From: Plantago ovata
Taxonomy: Eukaryota > Streptophyta > Magnoliopsida > Lamiales > Plantaginaceae
Assembly (NCBI GenBank): GCA_028274465.1
Contig: CM051456.1
Coordinates: forward strand, 69,116,753 to 69,180,752
Length of the DNA stretch: 64,000 nucleotides
Reading direction: 5' to 3'
The translations under genes and the position numbers were made by a program. The notes below the pieces were generated by a model. It was not told the DNA's origin and made no database searches. It worked only from the letters and a program-made list of their open reading frames with translations. Position 1 is the stretch's first letter, and each line of letters opens with the position of its first letter. Shown here in pieces: positions 30,872 to 42,345 of this stretch.

Positions 30872-31001
30872 CAATCATTTATCTGCACCATATGATCTCT
30901 ACTTAATTAATGGACCATAAAACATAAATACTTAGCTTAAATTATTAGCAAATTGAAAATGCAGCACTGAATACATAACTAAAGCAGATTCAAAGTTATA
31001 A

Positions 31002-31556
31002 CTAAACATGCGCTTGACGTACACTTAGGCGGTAAAGTTCACGCCTATACTGCACCTCCTGCCTCATAAATAGTCCCATGCTATACTCGGCCGCTTCCTT
31101 TTCCGCAACACCAGCATCAATCTCAGCATATGTGAACTACGCATCCCCCCCATTGGAAATATCGCCAGGCAGCAGGTAGAAGTCCCCATCTCTCACCAAG
31201 CAGTCAGTATCCTGGATGTAAATCTCCATCCAAGACTTGTTGTTCATAGAAGCATGATAAATGATCTCCTCCAGGCCCGTGGTAGTCTTCAACGGAACTA
31301 GTCGTCTGGCCAGTGATTTGCGGCGTACATCCCTTGGCATACCAGGGGAGACATACCAAGACCTCTTTGGTGTACCATTGAGAATATCCATTTTATTGCC
31401 AACATGGAACAAGTCCATTAGGGTGAACCGATTGTAGTCGGCATTGGTGACCTCTGCAATCTTCACCTGTTCGCCACGATAAGCAACCCTGCCATTGCTT
31501 CCCTTCGAGAAGCGGCCACCTCCATAGATTAACATGTTGTATAGGTACTGTTCCAT
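31002..31556 (-). pseudogene. Unrecognised plant ORF with one in-frame stop
   Basis: The ATG at 31556 opens 139 codons ending in TAG at 31139-31137. The same frame then stays open for 44 more codons to TAG at 31004-31002, with protein-like composition (EIDAGVAEKEAAEYSMG). The first part has YGGGRFSKG, a LMDLFHVGNK segment, KRSWYVSPGMP and ending SWMEIYIQDTD. The spacing of Y.GG, DL and WY loosely resembles the broken ORF at 5630-6135 and MULE-associated PB1-like regions. The family is not certain. A TATA-like stretch is not obvious upstream. Probably a decaying gene or transposon-associated ORF. Confidence 0.45.
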
Positions 31557-32331
31557 AGATGAAAAAAATAAAAGATCTCAGAACAATTGAGAACGAGAAA
31601 CCAGAGAGGTAGATGAAAGGCAACAAGAAAGAATAAATGTGAGAAGGCTAGAAGTCACTTTTTATAAGTACAGTAGCAGTAAATTTTGCCTTGGTCAATG
31701 GTAGTTGAGGGGTAATTAGTGGATATTTTGGGTGATCAAAATCAAATATTATGCTTCTTTCTTTATTTAAAAAAAATCAAATATTTGGGTGTAGTAGTAG
31801 TATTAATCTAGGAAGCACCAAAATATTTTGGGTAATCAAAATCAAATGTGATGCTTCTTTATTAATGCGCCTTTGATAAGTTTGGAAAATTGGTAGTCAG
31901 AATTGCCTAGATAATTGTTTTGTTAAAATTCCATCTCAACCAAATATTATGTACTTCGATCTCGTGTTCATCAATATCGACGTACATCCTTTAGGATTTT
32001 AATCAATTTAAGTAGACTCCATAACATCATACGAGTAGTATATATTTGGTTGAGACTAATCAAATATTTATTCCCGCCACGGTTTGGTCATGACAATAGA
32101 TGAAATTTACAAAGCTAAACTTTTATTGGACGTCAACAATTCTTGATCTAAAATCCCGAAAGTTGACTCACTAAATTGTTTTTTGAAGTGGTCAATATAA
32201 CATACTCTACTTATAGTCCTAACGTAACCACCCGAAAGTCAAGTCGCTAATGACTGTGTTGGGGTCGAGAACCAACCAAAACAAACCTGCTGGAAAATAT
32301 AGGGAGCTAACAGGGACGTATCGAACTGTAT
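31557..32331. other. AT-rich intergenic DNA
   Basis: I see no ORF or RNA gene. A sequence near 31720-31760 (atattttgggtgatcaaaatcaaat) recurs at about 31820, suggesting a short local duplication; the two are not identical. Confidence 0.45.
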
Positions 32332-32348
32332 AAACTGAAAATTGATTG

Positions 32349-32514
32349 TTTTTTTGAAACGGTAAATATTACAACTACTTCTACGCTACTACTACACAAT
32401 ATCCTAAACCACCTTATATCTCCACACCGAAACCGCCTTATGTCTCACTGGGGATCGAACCCTGCACCTCTCCTTCACTATTCCACCTCCATTCCGCTAG
32501 AACACCTTATAACT
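32349..32514 (-). mobile_element. tRNA-derived SINE with target duplication
   Basis: On the minus strand an A-box-like TAGCGGAATGGA near 32502-32491 is followed by a perfect B box, GGTTCGATCCC, near 32461-32451. About 100 bp of body follows, then an A7 tail (T7 at 32349-32355 on the plus strand). It is flanked by 17-bp direct repeats, aaactgaaaattgattg (32332-32348) and aaactgaaaactgattg (32515-32531), with one mismatch. This is a complete, fairly old SINE of about 166 bp. Confidence 0.8.
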
Positions 32515-32531
32515 AAACTGAAAACTGATTG

Positions 32532-32914
32532 AAACAACAAATCTGCAGAGTCTGAGTGTAACCCTCCCTCCTTAAGAATTTATATATTTGTCTTGTTCTC
32601 GGTGCTCACAGTGTATTCAGACAAACATTCACCCAGGATACCTCCTTTAGAATGTATACAAGCACTTGAAATACAAACTCGGTTGGATTGGACTACTAGT
32701 CTACTACGATATGGGAGGACAAGCTTTTAGAATGTAAGAGAAGAGGAAGCAGAATTCTGGATTTCTAGGATAAATCCCGTTTTTTGGGTATATTTAAATC
32801 CAGAACATTAGGTTATTAGTATATTTTTGAAAGGTTGTTATTGAAGAGGTGCAACTCTTGAGAATGTAACTTCTCTCTCCATAATCTATATATTCAAGTT
32901 GCAACATACCCTTT
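32532..32914. other. Intergenic DNA, nothing recognised
   Basis: A 16-bp string, acttgaaatacaaact (about 32659), is present in inverse orientation near 35072. I see no gene. Confidence 0.4.
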
Positions 32915-33030
32915 CAACAAAAGATGCAATGGTCCAGTGGAAAAGATCAAACTCTCAACCAAGAGGTCTTGGTTTCGACAATTCCATTTGTCAACTTTGT
33001 CCAATTATTATTTTTATATGTCAACAAAAA

Positions 33031-33076
<46 letters not shown>
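32915..33076 (+). mobile_element. Probable second SINE, ending in a (TAA)15 tract
   Basis: TGGTCCAGTGG (about 32930) is a good tRNA A box and GAGGTCTTGGTTTCGACA (about 32964) a damaged B box, at tRNA-like spacing. The body continues through CAACTTTGTCC and ends in CAAAAAG followed by (TAA)15. Target duplications were not found, so the ends are approximate. Confidence 0.48.
33032..33076 (+). repeat. (TAA)15 microsatellite
   Basis: Forty-five bases of uninterrupted TAA follow the probable SINE tail. Confidence 0.95.
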
Positions 33077-33078
<2 letters not shown>

Positions 33079-33458
33079 GTTTTCTTTTATACTCCAATTG
33101 CTCCTTTTCAATTTCACTGTCCAGTTTGGGCCGTTGGCATTTTTGGTCCTCTAACAAATTATACGAGACGAGATATTGCGCTATCGACTACGATGAATTC
33201 TTTGTGAAAAGAGGATTCAATTCGTCAAATGCACCGTAATTTGGACCATAATCGCGCAATACCAAGACATAGGGTCCACAATTGCAATTTTTCCCAATAA
33301 CTGCACGTCCAAGTTTTAATTAAAAATTAACAACAACGCAACCCTTTGGAGAACTTGTATCTGTTCATTAGCAACTTTACCTTCACCGGCCTGCCTATAT
33401 AAGTAGTACTCTTTATGGCGTATAATACATCCAGTTTTCCTTACAGACGCCCCAATAC

Positions 33459-34579
33459 ATGGATTACATAAATCCTGACTTCCTCCCGACAAGGAAGAGG
33501 CAGAAGACCGATGATTCCATTACTAAGAATCTACCGGATGATTTGATATGCAAAAAATCTTCCCCAGGCTCCCAACAAAGTCTGTAGGCAGGTGTAGGTG
33601 CTTATCCAAATCATGGAGAATTCGTCTTTCCTCCTCCCAGTTCATAAATCTGCACCTCGCTCGCAAACCCCAACAACAACACATCATTACTATTCTAGAC
33701 TACTCAGTCGACATCATCACATGCTCGACAAGTACTCAAGTAGCTTCACGTCAGAAATTGATCAGCTGGCCAATACATGGCAAAAAACAGTGATTGGCAG
33801 TTGTAATGGTTTGGTTTTGTTAGTGCTTATGGATAGTTTTATTTTGCTAAATCCTATCACTATGCAACAGCTCGAGGTACAATCTCCTACTCTTACTAGT
33901 AAGGAATTCAATTATCGTGATGCTGGATTTGGTTATGATAGCTCAACTGATGATTAATTATAAGATTGTGGTGGCCACGTATGTTGGTCCATTTAGCCCT
34001 GATATTTCAATCGAAATATACTCTTTCAAAAAAAATGCATGGAAGACATTGAAGGTTGGTGATCTCAACCGTAATTACCCACATGTTTTTATTGAATATC
34101 GGTGTATTCTGAATGGGACTATGCACTGGAGCGCTATGACTGCTCAACCTGGCCGTGGTGTTATTGTTGCTTTAGATTTGGCGACTGAAGACATTCGAGA
34201 GATTCCGATTCCAGCTGATTTTTATGGTGTTGACGATCTTGTGACTATTAGAGGTTGTTTGTGTACCTTGGCGGCGGCAGAAGAAACTTATCTGGACTTT
34301 GAGATATGGATGATGAGAGAGTATGGTGTGGTAGATTCTTGGACCAAATTGATTACTGTCTCGTACTCGATCCGCTACGTGATTCCCTCGGTTCTCAGTT
34401 GGGAGAATGAGTTTGTGATAGGAATCAAGGATGAAGGATTGATTTTGTACAACATTAGAGAAAGAACAACAAAAAACATAATTCTTGATGGATTTGTTGA
34501 TTCCCAAGTGAGTCATGTGTGGTCGTTTGTGGATAGCCTTATCTCGCCTAATCAGGTTGTCGGTGCAAGTTATCAGTAG
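33459..34579 (+). pseudogene. F-box/FBA (F-box-associated) protein pseudogene
   Basis: The ATG at 33459 starts a leader and then LPDDLICK, the beginning of an F-box. A change in the A6 run near 33554 shifts the frame, and the F-box continues as IFPRLPTKSVGRCRCLSKSW. A second shift near 33720-33780 leads into IGSCNGLVLL and LLNPIT, the start of the FBA_1 domain. A third near 33950 leads into YKIVVATY, IEIYSFKKNAWKTL, NGTMHWSAM and the rest of FBA. The last frame is open for 220 codons to TAG. The intact gene would encode an SCF ubiquitin-ligase adaptor that selects substrates through the FBA domain. Three frameshifts and no intron make it a pseudogene; an unusual sequencing error pattern is a less likely reason. 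Confidence 0.85.
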
Positions 34580-34636
34580 AAGATGATATCGAAAGGCTGG
34601 AATATGCGATAAAAAATTCAAGTACAGATCTGTTTG

Positions 34637-34728
34637 TTGATTGTTATGTATTTGATAAAATCATATAATCAAAGTCATGCCTATTGATTGTTACGTTTTT
34701 GATAAAAATCATATAATCCAACTCATGC
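34637..34728 (+). repeat. Tandem duplication downstream of the F-box pseudogene
   Basis: Two 44-45-bp units, 34637-34680 and 34684-34728, both of the form ttgattgttaNgt...tcatgc, differing at a few positions. Confidence 0.8.
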
Positions 34729-34880
34729 TTTCCAGTCCGGGATTGGAATATATTTAAATGAAGAAACAAAATAATTTCAATGAAGAAACTAAAGTGTTAT
34801 CAAACTAATAAAAGTGAAAGTCTAGACGGGCTTCCAGGAAAATCCCGAGTCTCAATGTCACCAAGAACTTAGTAAATGAA

Positions 34881-35156
34881 TGTTAGACTATTATTAGTAA
34901 ATTAATAATTATAATTACTACGTAAGATAAATGAGTTGTAAACGGTTCTGTTAGTAGATAAATGAGTAGTTATTGCGTAAGAAGTAGTACTAGTAGTTAT
35001 TGTTGTGTATCTATTTATAGGGTTGTATTTGTGACATCAGGTAAGTAAGGAGAAGACTAAAAGTTCAGTTTGTATTTCAAGTATTTCCTCCCTAAATTTA
35101 TGGAGTCCTAGGATTCAGACTAACAAAACAGAATCCATTTCTATTTATTCCTAACA
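34881..35156. repeat. Candidate short solo LTR
   Basis: The 276-bp segment begins TGTTAGACT and ends TTCCTAACA, so it has TG...CA ends in a 6-bp inverted repeat, and has a TATTTATAG TATA-like site near 35019. No 5-bp duplication is visible (atgaa on the left, acttc on the right), which weakens the call. Confidence 0.3.
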
Positions 35157-36301
35157 ACTTCCCTCATGTTCCCAGTTCATGCTCACGGTGTCTATTATGT
35201 TTCTGTTTAGATTTATGAACTATGAAGTGCTATCTCACTTTTGAATGAATTAATGATTAATCATGAAGTAATTTCCTATATAATTTTCAAGTTTTTTTCA
35301 CATGCTTATTGTTGCCTTCATTAGAGCACATTTTAATTCACATAAGAATACCCTTACACATATCACTTGGAATACATAAAATACAACAACAACATTAACT
35401 CAACATTCAAAACAAACATAATACATATTGCTATACAAACTACTAATCTACAAATTATTTATAATCATTAGAACAAGATCCTGGAAACACAAAATCAACC
35501 GAGCAAAGATGTTACACATTTTTTGAGTACTCTGGTTGTCTTGTTGATCCTAGCCTGCCAACAGAGATAAGCAACAACACAAACATTTAATTAATCATCG
35601 GAATTCACAGCAAGATATGTGATTGCAAAACTAATAGGATCTATAACATGTTGAGGTATGTTTGGAAAAATTAATGTTCTAAACCAGTTTAGTGCAAGGC
35701 ATGCAAACAAAATACTCCTCAACATTACAGAAAGAGAACACGGTGCAAGTCTATTAAAGAGCACATTCCAAATGAAAAATCTTATTCAAGGCGTGAGATC
35801 GAGTTGCCAACCCTTTTTCGTGAGATCGAGTTGCCAACCCTTTTCATGGCTACTAAGGTCCTGATACTAGATCTTTGCTCAATTTGATAGTTAAAGTACC
35901 AGTTTGATCAAAAGGCCAAACAAAATGATCAGGTTTATCACTTTATCTAAGTTTGGAGCATAGGCTAAGATACAATCAACAAGATCAGGAGGGAGCACAT
36001 TTTTACAAAGATTAATGTTCCAAAAACCTTTCAAAAGAAAATGAGCAACCTTGATGTATCTAGGCTGTTTGTCCAACTGATTTTGATGAGAATTCAATTT
36101 CGTTTCTGGTATCTAAATTTAGACAAACAGTTGGACTTGAATGATATGAACATTAAGAGAATTAAGGATGAGGTATTATAATTTACAACCACAAGCATGT
36201 GAAACTAAACTTCTTATGCGAAAAAATAAAAATAAAAGTCAAAACATCATTCAAGCGAAGTTTAGTATTTAGAATTTAGAAATGTAGTATACCTACCTTG
36301 G
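35157..36301. other. AT-rich DNA with a 27-bp tandem repeat and an unassigned short ORF
   Basis: A 27-bp tandem pair lies at 35793-35845 (gtgagatcgagttgccaacc in both). A minus-strand frame at 36097-35891 reads KVAHFLLKGFWNIN and PPDLVDCILAYAPNL. This could be a remnant of an LRR/FBD-like gene, but it is too short to assign. Confidence 0.4.
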
Positions 36302-36404
36302 GAGCAGCTATCAGGATAAATCACATATATTGGCATCACCATGGGACCATCTTCCTTGCCTAATTCTACCTTTTGTTCCTCTTCTTTTCTTCCATAACTA
36401 GAGA

Positions 36405-37157
36405 TCACGCCTTCAACTTTATCTCGGACAGCCCAGAATCATCAGAGTTGAAGGGGGTGACTATTGTACGCTTATCCACGCAAACACCTGGTACATTTGC
36501 CTTCATGCATAGTGATGTGATCAACGAGGGAAAGATTATTTTGTAATCTTCCTGCAACATTTAATTGATTATCTCGTTGTAAATTAGGGCACCCACATCT
36601 ATATCATCATGTAGTCGGATTGCTGCGATGAGTTTCTCTCTATGGCGTGCTAGCTGTGTGAAGTCATTGCAAGGAAGCAGTCTGGTCTGGACAAAAAGCT
36701 GGAACCACCTAGTCTTATAAGCCATGCAACTTTCAGTAAAGAAGTCTCTTCTTCCGAATTCTTCTGTTTTCTTGTCATTGAATATCACATCCATCTCAGA
36801 CTTTGTCAATCCCGCTTCCCTATCTATATCATAGTCGTCATCAAAACCGTCGTAATTCCAATAATGTGCACTGATCACAGTCGGGTTAAACGGTAACTTT
36901 GTTCCCCTTAATGTTACACTTTCACTTTTCCGCTTCCAGCACAAATCATTCCCCTCGATTGCTCTGTAGAAATCTCTTACGACCTTTATGTCATACCACC
37001 CAGGACATTTTAAAAGCATATCCCACTCATAGTAACTGATATCTTCGGAGATGAATTTCAATGCATAGAAGAAGAACAGGTTTTTTTCCCTTTTTTCTTC
37101 TTCCCAATCGAACCCTTTCTCAGGTATTATTTCTCCCTGAATTCTCCAACGGTTCAT
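36405..37157 (-). pseudogene. Stand-alone relative of the element A second ORF (PF20167-like)
   Basis: The ATG at 37157 lies five bases after a splice-acceptor-like TGATTTCAG, the same layout as in element A (acceptor, five bases, ATG). The frame gives 198 codons to TAA at 36563-36561, then stays open for 51 more codons to TGA at 36407. The segment from YKTRWFQLFVQTRLLP through DIDVGALIYNEI aligns without gaps to the end of the element A protein, and the alignment continues past the TAA (IFPSLIT versus IFPSFIT). After 36405 a one-base shift restores a plausible frame up to a strong donor, CAAG|GTAGGT, near 36300. No LTRs surround it. It may be an old element remnant or a once-domesticated gene that has decayed. 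Confidence 0.6.
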
Positions 37158-37172
37158 GATACCTGAAATCAA

Positions 37173-37766
37173 TCAGAATCTACCATCAGATTTAAAAGTA
37201 AGTGGCGCACTTGGTTACTTGGTCAGAATAAGTTCTATTGAAGAACATGCACGGTGTATCAACTACGAGTCCAACTCGTATAGTGGACTCAAAATAGATT
37301 CATAATGCTCACCAATTCATTCACAAAACAAAGAAGTGGCCAATGATTAGGTGATGTGCTTATAAAAAACCAACTAAAATCTGTAACTGTAACTATCAAA
37401 CTCATGACCAACATGCAGCGAATGATTATGTGACATGCATTTAAAAACTAACTATATGCTCTAACCATAACTATGAAATTCATAAACAAATCAGAATTAT
37501 AACATGCAGTTGGTGGATCTTGGTGTAAAGATATCAATTAACATGTCACTTACTCCAATCTCTAAGTGTCATACTCATATGTACACTCTAACCCTAAATA
37601 TCTAAGACATCACAATTCAGATTTGAACATGCAGCTGGTGGATGTTCGTGTAAAAATATTAATAGACATGTCACTTGCTTCATTTTAGGTGTCATACTCA
37701 TGTATACCAAATTAAAGAATGCATGTAATCAAATTTCAAATTTACATATGCAAAATTGGAAACCGT
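37173..37766. repeat. Degenerate tandem repeats left of element G
   Basis: Two units of about 123 bp, starting near 37500 and 37623, share aacatgcag, ggtggat, gtgtaaa and acatgtcactt in the same order. More diverged copies may extend left to about 37400. No gene seen. The five bases accgt (37762-37766) adjoin the LTR of element G. Confidence 0.6.
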
Positions 37767-40445
37767 TGATGAACGAGATTGTCAGACTCGAACAATCAAA
37801 TGAATTTGTTTTAGCTACAGGGCAACTCACAACTACACAAAACACGTAGTGCAGAGGTAAGATGACCTCGAGTGTCGATCTCTAAGGACTTAACTAGCTT
37901 AACTAAAATAACTACTATAAAATTCAGCAAACGAATTTAACCGGACCTACTTAACGATATATGACGAGAGCTGGTGATAGTTCTGCTCATTCTAAGCATC
38001 GGGTTCTAATTATGCATAAAAGTGCAACACGTACTGCTTTAAAAGTAATTCGAACTGATCTTGCTGTGGAAATTGTTTTCACCATATCAGACAACTCTCC
38101 ATTAGGAGAGGATACTGTTGCAAGGTTTCCACCCAAACGCTCGATCAGAACAAACACCAAAAGACAGGTTTTGACATGTATTTTGAAAACTCTTATCTAT
38201 ACTAATACTTGGCTAAGGTTGTCAGGCTTAGTGCAAGCAGTACTTGATAATTGTAAATACTGAAAAACGTTGATCTTGAATTGTCCTAGTGGTTTTAACA
38301 CTTTTACACGAAGATATTTGGCTTAGTCGGATCAAAGAATCGAATAAAACAATTCTACAAGTAAAAGATTCAGAAACTCAATCATGCACAATATGAACCC
38401 TAGCTATGAATTTACATACTATCATGATGAACGTGTCAAATTCAATCAAATAAATTTGTAATTAGCCAAAGGCAATCCACAACTACAACGAAAACCGTAG
38501 TATAGCAGTAGAATGACTCGAGTGTCGTTCTCTAAGGACTATAACTAGCTTTATCTATTTAAAAAGAGAATATAAAACAGCAGACAGATAGCAATTGGGG
38601 GTTTTCTAGCAGATAATGGAGATTGGTGATAGTATGGTCCTTCTTAACATAATGGGTCGATAATCATGCATAAATTCCTCGGTCTTGCATAGAGATCTTT
38701 GAATCAATCTAGTGTCATGTTGCAAGTATTAAGCACTACGAAGATAATTTGGTCTGACTAGTCAATCACGAATGTCCTAATGTGTTCCGTAATTATTCAA
38801 CACTACGAAGATAATTGGTCTGATGGTCGACTAGTGTCCAATTGTGCATAATAATCAATACAACATACGAGAATTTTGGTTACAACTGATCAACGAAATA
38901 AAGCAATGACACGGAGTATAATGCGCGATATAGCCATTAGCATGATTATCTTCCCTCGCTAAGAATTCACATACTACCACCAAAGATAAGTTTAGCTACT
39001 CATGATAGGCATGCAATCAACAGAAATCACAGAAGAAAACATGTTGAAAGAAGATAATAAAATAAGTAGATAAAAATTGTAAGATACAAAGTTACCGAAG
39101 GTTGTCAATCTCCGGATGATTGCGATCCTACGTGCTCCAATCTGCTATGAAAAAGTATCCCCTAAGCTACGGAATACCCAGGACAGGCCCCGGGAAGTTC
39201 CTACCTAAAACTATAGAGAGAGGTGAGAAAGTAGGCTTGGAAAGATATGATTTTCGGAGAGAAAACTGAGCACTATATATAGGCCCCGAAATATTCCGGG
39301 GCGGTTCGCCCTAGGCTCCGGCGGTTCGCCCCACAGTAATTTCGCGGAATTTTCGCGTTTTCGATGCGGTTTTGGATTTCTTCATCTTTTCGGACTCGGT
39401 TTCTGACTTCTAGTGGCCTTCTAACCTCCAGATTCGACCCCTAGACTCCAAATCCTATCCGGAAACCTTCAGATACTCTAAATAGGCTTCTGGAACACCA
39501 ATTCCTTGTCAACTTCAATATAATTGCCCAGAAATCTTCGAATTTCAACCAAAACCTGTAAAATAAAATCTGAAGGGAAACGTCACACTATTCTAATAAA
39601 ATGTACTAAAATATAGCTAAATTAACATAGAGGATAGCTAAAATAGGTGAAAAAGACTCGAATGAAAGTGTAAAATACACATTCATCATATCACCAACTA
39701 GAAATTTAGCTACACATATCAAAATCGAAATCAACAATAGCAATCATAACAATCATAGATGAAAACATGGTTGAATTGAAAGATAGAGTGCAAAAAATAG
39801 TGAGATACAAAGTTACCACCGAGGGTTGTCAATCTCCGGTGAATTGCTAAACTCACAAAGATCTAGCAAGGTGAGATCAATAGATGTCCAAATCTCTACC
39901 TTGATGCTCCAAAACGCTAAGGAAAAGTAGTTCTAAGTCAAAGAAAACCCAGAACAAGCTCTAGGGTTTATGTCTGCAAAAGTATGAATGAAGATCTGAA
40001 AATTCGCAACTTTTATAAAATATATATATCTTCCCCGTAAAGCTCCCAGGCGGACCGGCTGGTACCAGGCGGTGCGCCTGACATCAGGCGGTCGCCTGGT
40101 GTGCCAGGCGGTGCGCCTGGCACGGGCAGAGAGCTGCCCGCGCTTTTCTTCCTCCAAGTCTTCAACTTTTGGTATTTGGCATGACTTTAAGGTCCGAAAC
40201 TTGGTCTTTTGGCCTGGAAACATATCCCGGTACTCCTTGACACACCACGGGTGATCTCGTTGCACCAAAACTTCAATGTTTCGTCATGATGCATATCCAA
40301 AAGTGCGATTTTCACCTAAATCCTGAAAATAACAAAGAAAATGGAAACGTGACACTATTCTAACAAAATGCACTAAAATGCATACAAGATGATAGCTAAA
40401 TTGGTGAAAAAGAACCGAATGAAAGTGTAAAAAACACTGTCATCA
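37767..40445 (-). repeat. 3' LTR of element G, with a solo LTR inside
   Basis: Plus-strand ends are TGATGAACGAG at 37767 and CTGTCATCA at 40445, the latter next to the PPT. Without the solo LTR (38425-39688 plus one tatca) it is about 1.41 kb. GC palindromes at 40047-40140 include ccaggcggtgcgcctgg. Confidence 0.88.
38425..39688 (-). repeat. Solo LTR of the A/C/E/F family
   Basis: TGATGAACGTG...ACATTCATCA, 1264 bp, flanked by tatca on both sides (38420-38424 and 39689-39693). Minus orientation, with TATATATAG near 39281-39273 and GC palindromes at 39296-39335. It arose by recombination between the LTRs of a full insertion. Confidence 0.94.
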
Positions 40446-40463
40446 AACTCCCCAAACCGAACC
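40446..40463 (-). other. Polypurine tract of element G
   Basis: The minus strand reads GGTTCGGTTTGGGGAGTT before the 3' LTR, identical to those of C, E and F. Confidence 0.88.
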
Positions 40464-42345
40464 TTTGCTTGTCCTCAAGCAACTAGCTAGACTCTATGCA
40501 AACTACATGCAACACAAAGAGAAATCTCATGCCGAACGAGAAGAACTAATCTATTGTATCTACCAAATGCTTATGAACAAAAACCATACAAATCATAACA
40601 TGGAAGTAGGTTGAAGAATGCCTCAATTGAACCTATACACATTCACATATGCACTTTGTTAAACAAGGGAGTCTCTCGTAACATTCTCTACCTGGACCTG
40701 GTCAGTGACGACGCAATGATGCATATTAAAATACAAATGGTTGCCCCATGCCTATGAAACTGAGGGATTACTACTGTTCACCAAGTGAGTCTTTCCCTCA
40801 AGAGAGGTCGAACCAATACTGGCTCTCATCAAACGAAGGAGGGTTTCCTAATAGACAACACTCCCCTATTCTATTCGACTCTTAGAGCAAAGACTCTTCA
40901 CCACTTCCTGAATGGCAGGACGAGGGTGGTCTAGAACAAAACTTGAACTAGGCGACACGATAACACAAGGAAGAATATACAATTCGATTACAAACTACTA
41001 CAAAAGCTGAAAAATTATGCAACGCTTAGCTAAACTGCTTTTTGGCTTGCTTGGACCCTTCTTTTGTTTTTTGTTTGTTTTTTTTTTTTTGGGGTCTTAT
41101 TCTTTTTTTTTTCTTTTCTTTTTTTTTTTTTTCTTTTTCCAGATTTATGGAATAGATTTTTTTTCTTTTTCTATATAGCCATCAGTAGCAACAATGAAAA
41201 GAAATAACAACGACCTCCCCAAACCTATTCAAAAGAATAGGTTGGAGCACAAACTCACAAAGAAAAAGAAAAACAAACTCAACATGACTCAACAAGACGA
41301 AAAACAAGTCATAACAATGGTAACCCCCTCCCCAAACCTATTCGTTAGAATAGGTTTCAAACAAAGGATCACACACCTCACTCTACCTCCTTCCTAAGCA
41401 TTTAGCAATCTCAAAAAGAATGGTGAAAGACTTATTGCCTCTTAGGTACATAATTACACGAGAATACAACCAAAGACTCTAACATGCAACATTTTATAAG
41501 GCCTTCGTGAACCGCAGTAGAGAAAACACCACAAGTGATGTCGAGACTACAAAGCTTAACTAGTGCACGTACGAATGTGACAAACCAAGCGAGACAAGCC
41601 TCAAACTACCCACAGAAATGCAATGTCTGGTAAATGGTCATAAACACTTAGTCTATACAATAAAGAAGTTCTAAATACTTGGCAATAAACTCCACATATC
41701 AACGTGCAACAACTAAACTAAGGATGAATGCATGCGTACAGACTCTATCCTAAATGTGCAAATAAAGGCTTTGACGAGTTGAAATGAGAAAAATAAGTCA
41801 TTGAAATACCGAGAGATAACCCCCCCTAACCTGAACTTCGTCGTACGTCCCGAACGTCGAAAGTGGATGTTGGGTGAGAGCTAGACGTGTACCTGTAACC
41901 TGCATTACTCAACGAAACTCGTGAGAAACCAAAACGGATGATAAAAGGGGTAAAAAGATTAATATGTTTGCATACGGGGGTGATTTCAGGTGTCCGGATG
42001 AAAATCAGGACACCCGGAGCATTGGCGCCCACAGGCGCACCGCCCCATGTGAGGGGCGGTCCGCCTGGGGCGCCCGACATTCTGCCTCTCCCGGGCGCAC
42101 CGCCCCGTGTGAAGGGCGGTCCGCCTGGGGTGCCCAGGGGCGCCCAGGCATTCTGCCTCTCCTGGGCGCACCGCCTTGTGTCAGGGGCGGTCCGCCAGGG
42201 AGCGGAAGAGACCTGGCACCGAGTTAATCATCCCCGAACTCAAAAATATCAAATTTTTTTACCTATTTTATCACCAAAAACACACTGTAACACATGGAGA
42301 AAAACAACTAAATAATCAAAAGGAAAAAGTACAAGCTACATACTC
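40464..42345 (-). other. 3' untranslated region of element G
   Basis: No env-like ORF is present. It contains poly(T)/pyrimidine stretches at 41060-41170, the two conserved stem-loops (41222-41243 and about 41336-41356), and a three-unit GC-rich tandem array at 42026-42200. It is collinear with the 3' regions of C, E and F from about 41850 down to the PPT. Confidence 0.75.
42026..42200. repeat. Tandem GC-palindrome array in 3' UTR of element G
   Basis: Three units each contain GGCGCACCGCC, a short spacer and GGGGCGGTCCGCC; adjacent units are joined by cattctgcctctcc. The unit is about 70-75 bp. Internal pairing is possible within and between units. Confidence 0.85.

Noticed and set aside
34881..35156. 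Firm call of a solo LTR
   Set aside because: The TG...CA ends and inverted repeat are present but the 5-bp flanks do not match, so it is kept only as a low-confidence candidate.
35891..36097. Small minus-strand gene
   Set aside because: 68 codons of AT-rich DNA with a vague LRR/FBD look; no start context or homology that I can support.
37961..38263. 100-codon ORF in the LTR of element G
   Set aside because: It lies wholly within the 3' LTR, crosses known LTR sequence and is not kept in the related LTRs.
41938..42315. Pro/Gly-rich ORFs over the GC array in the G 3' UTR
   Set aside because: Open frames come from the repeat composition. They follow integrase at a distance and have no homologue in the related elements.
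40464..42345. env-like ORF expected after integrase in Athila elements
   Set aside because: No frame of suitable length or with membrane segments is present in the G 3' region.
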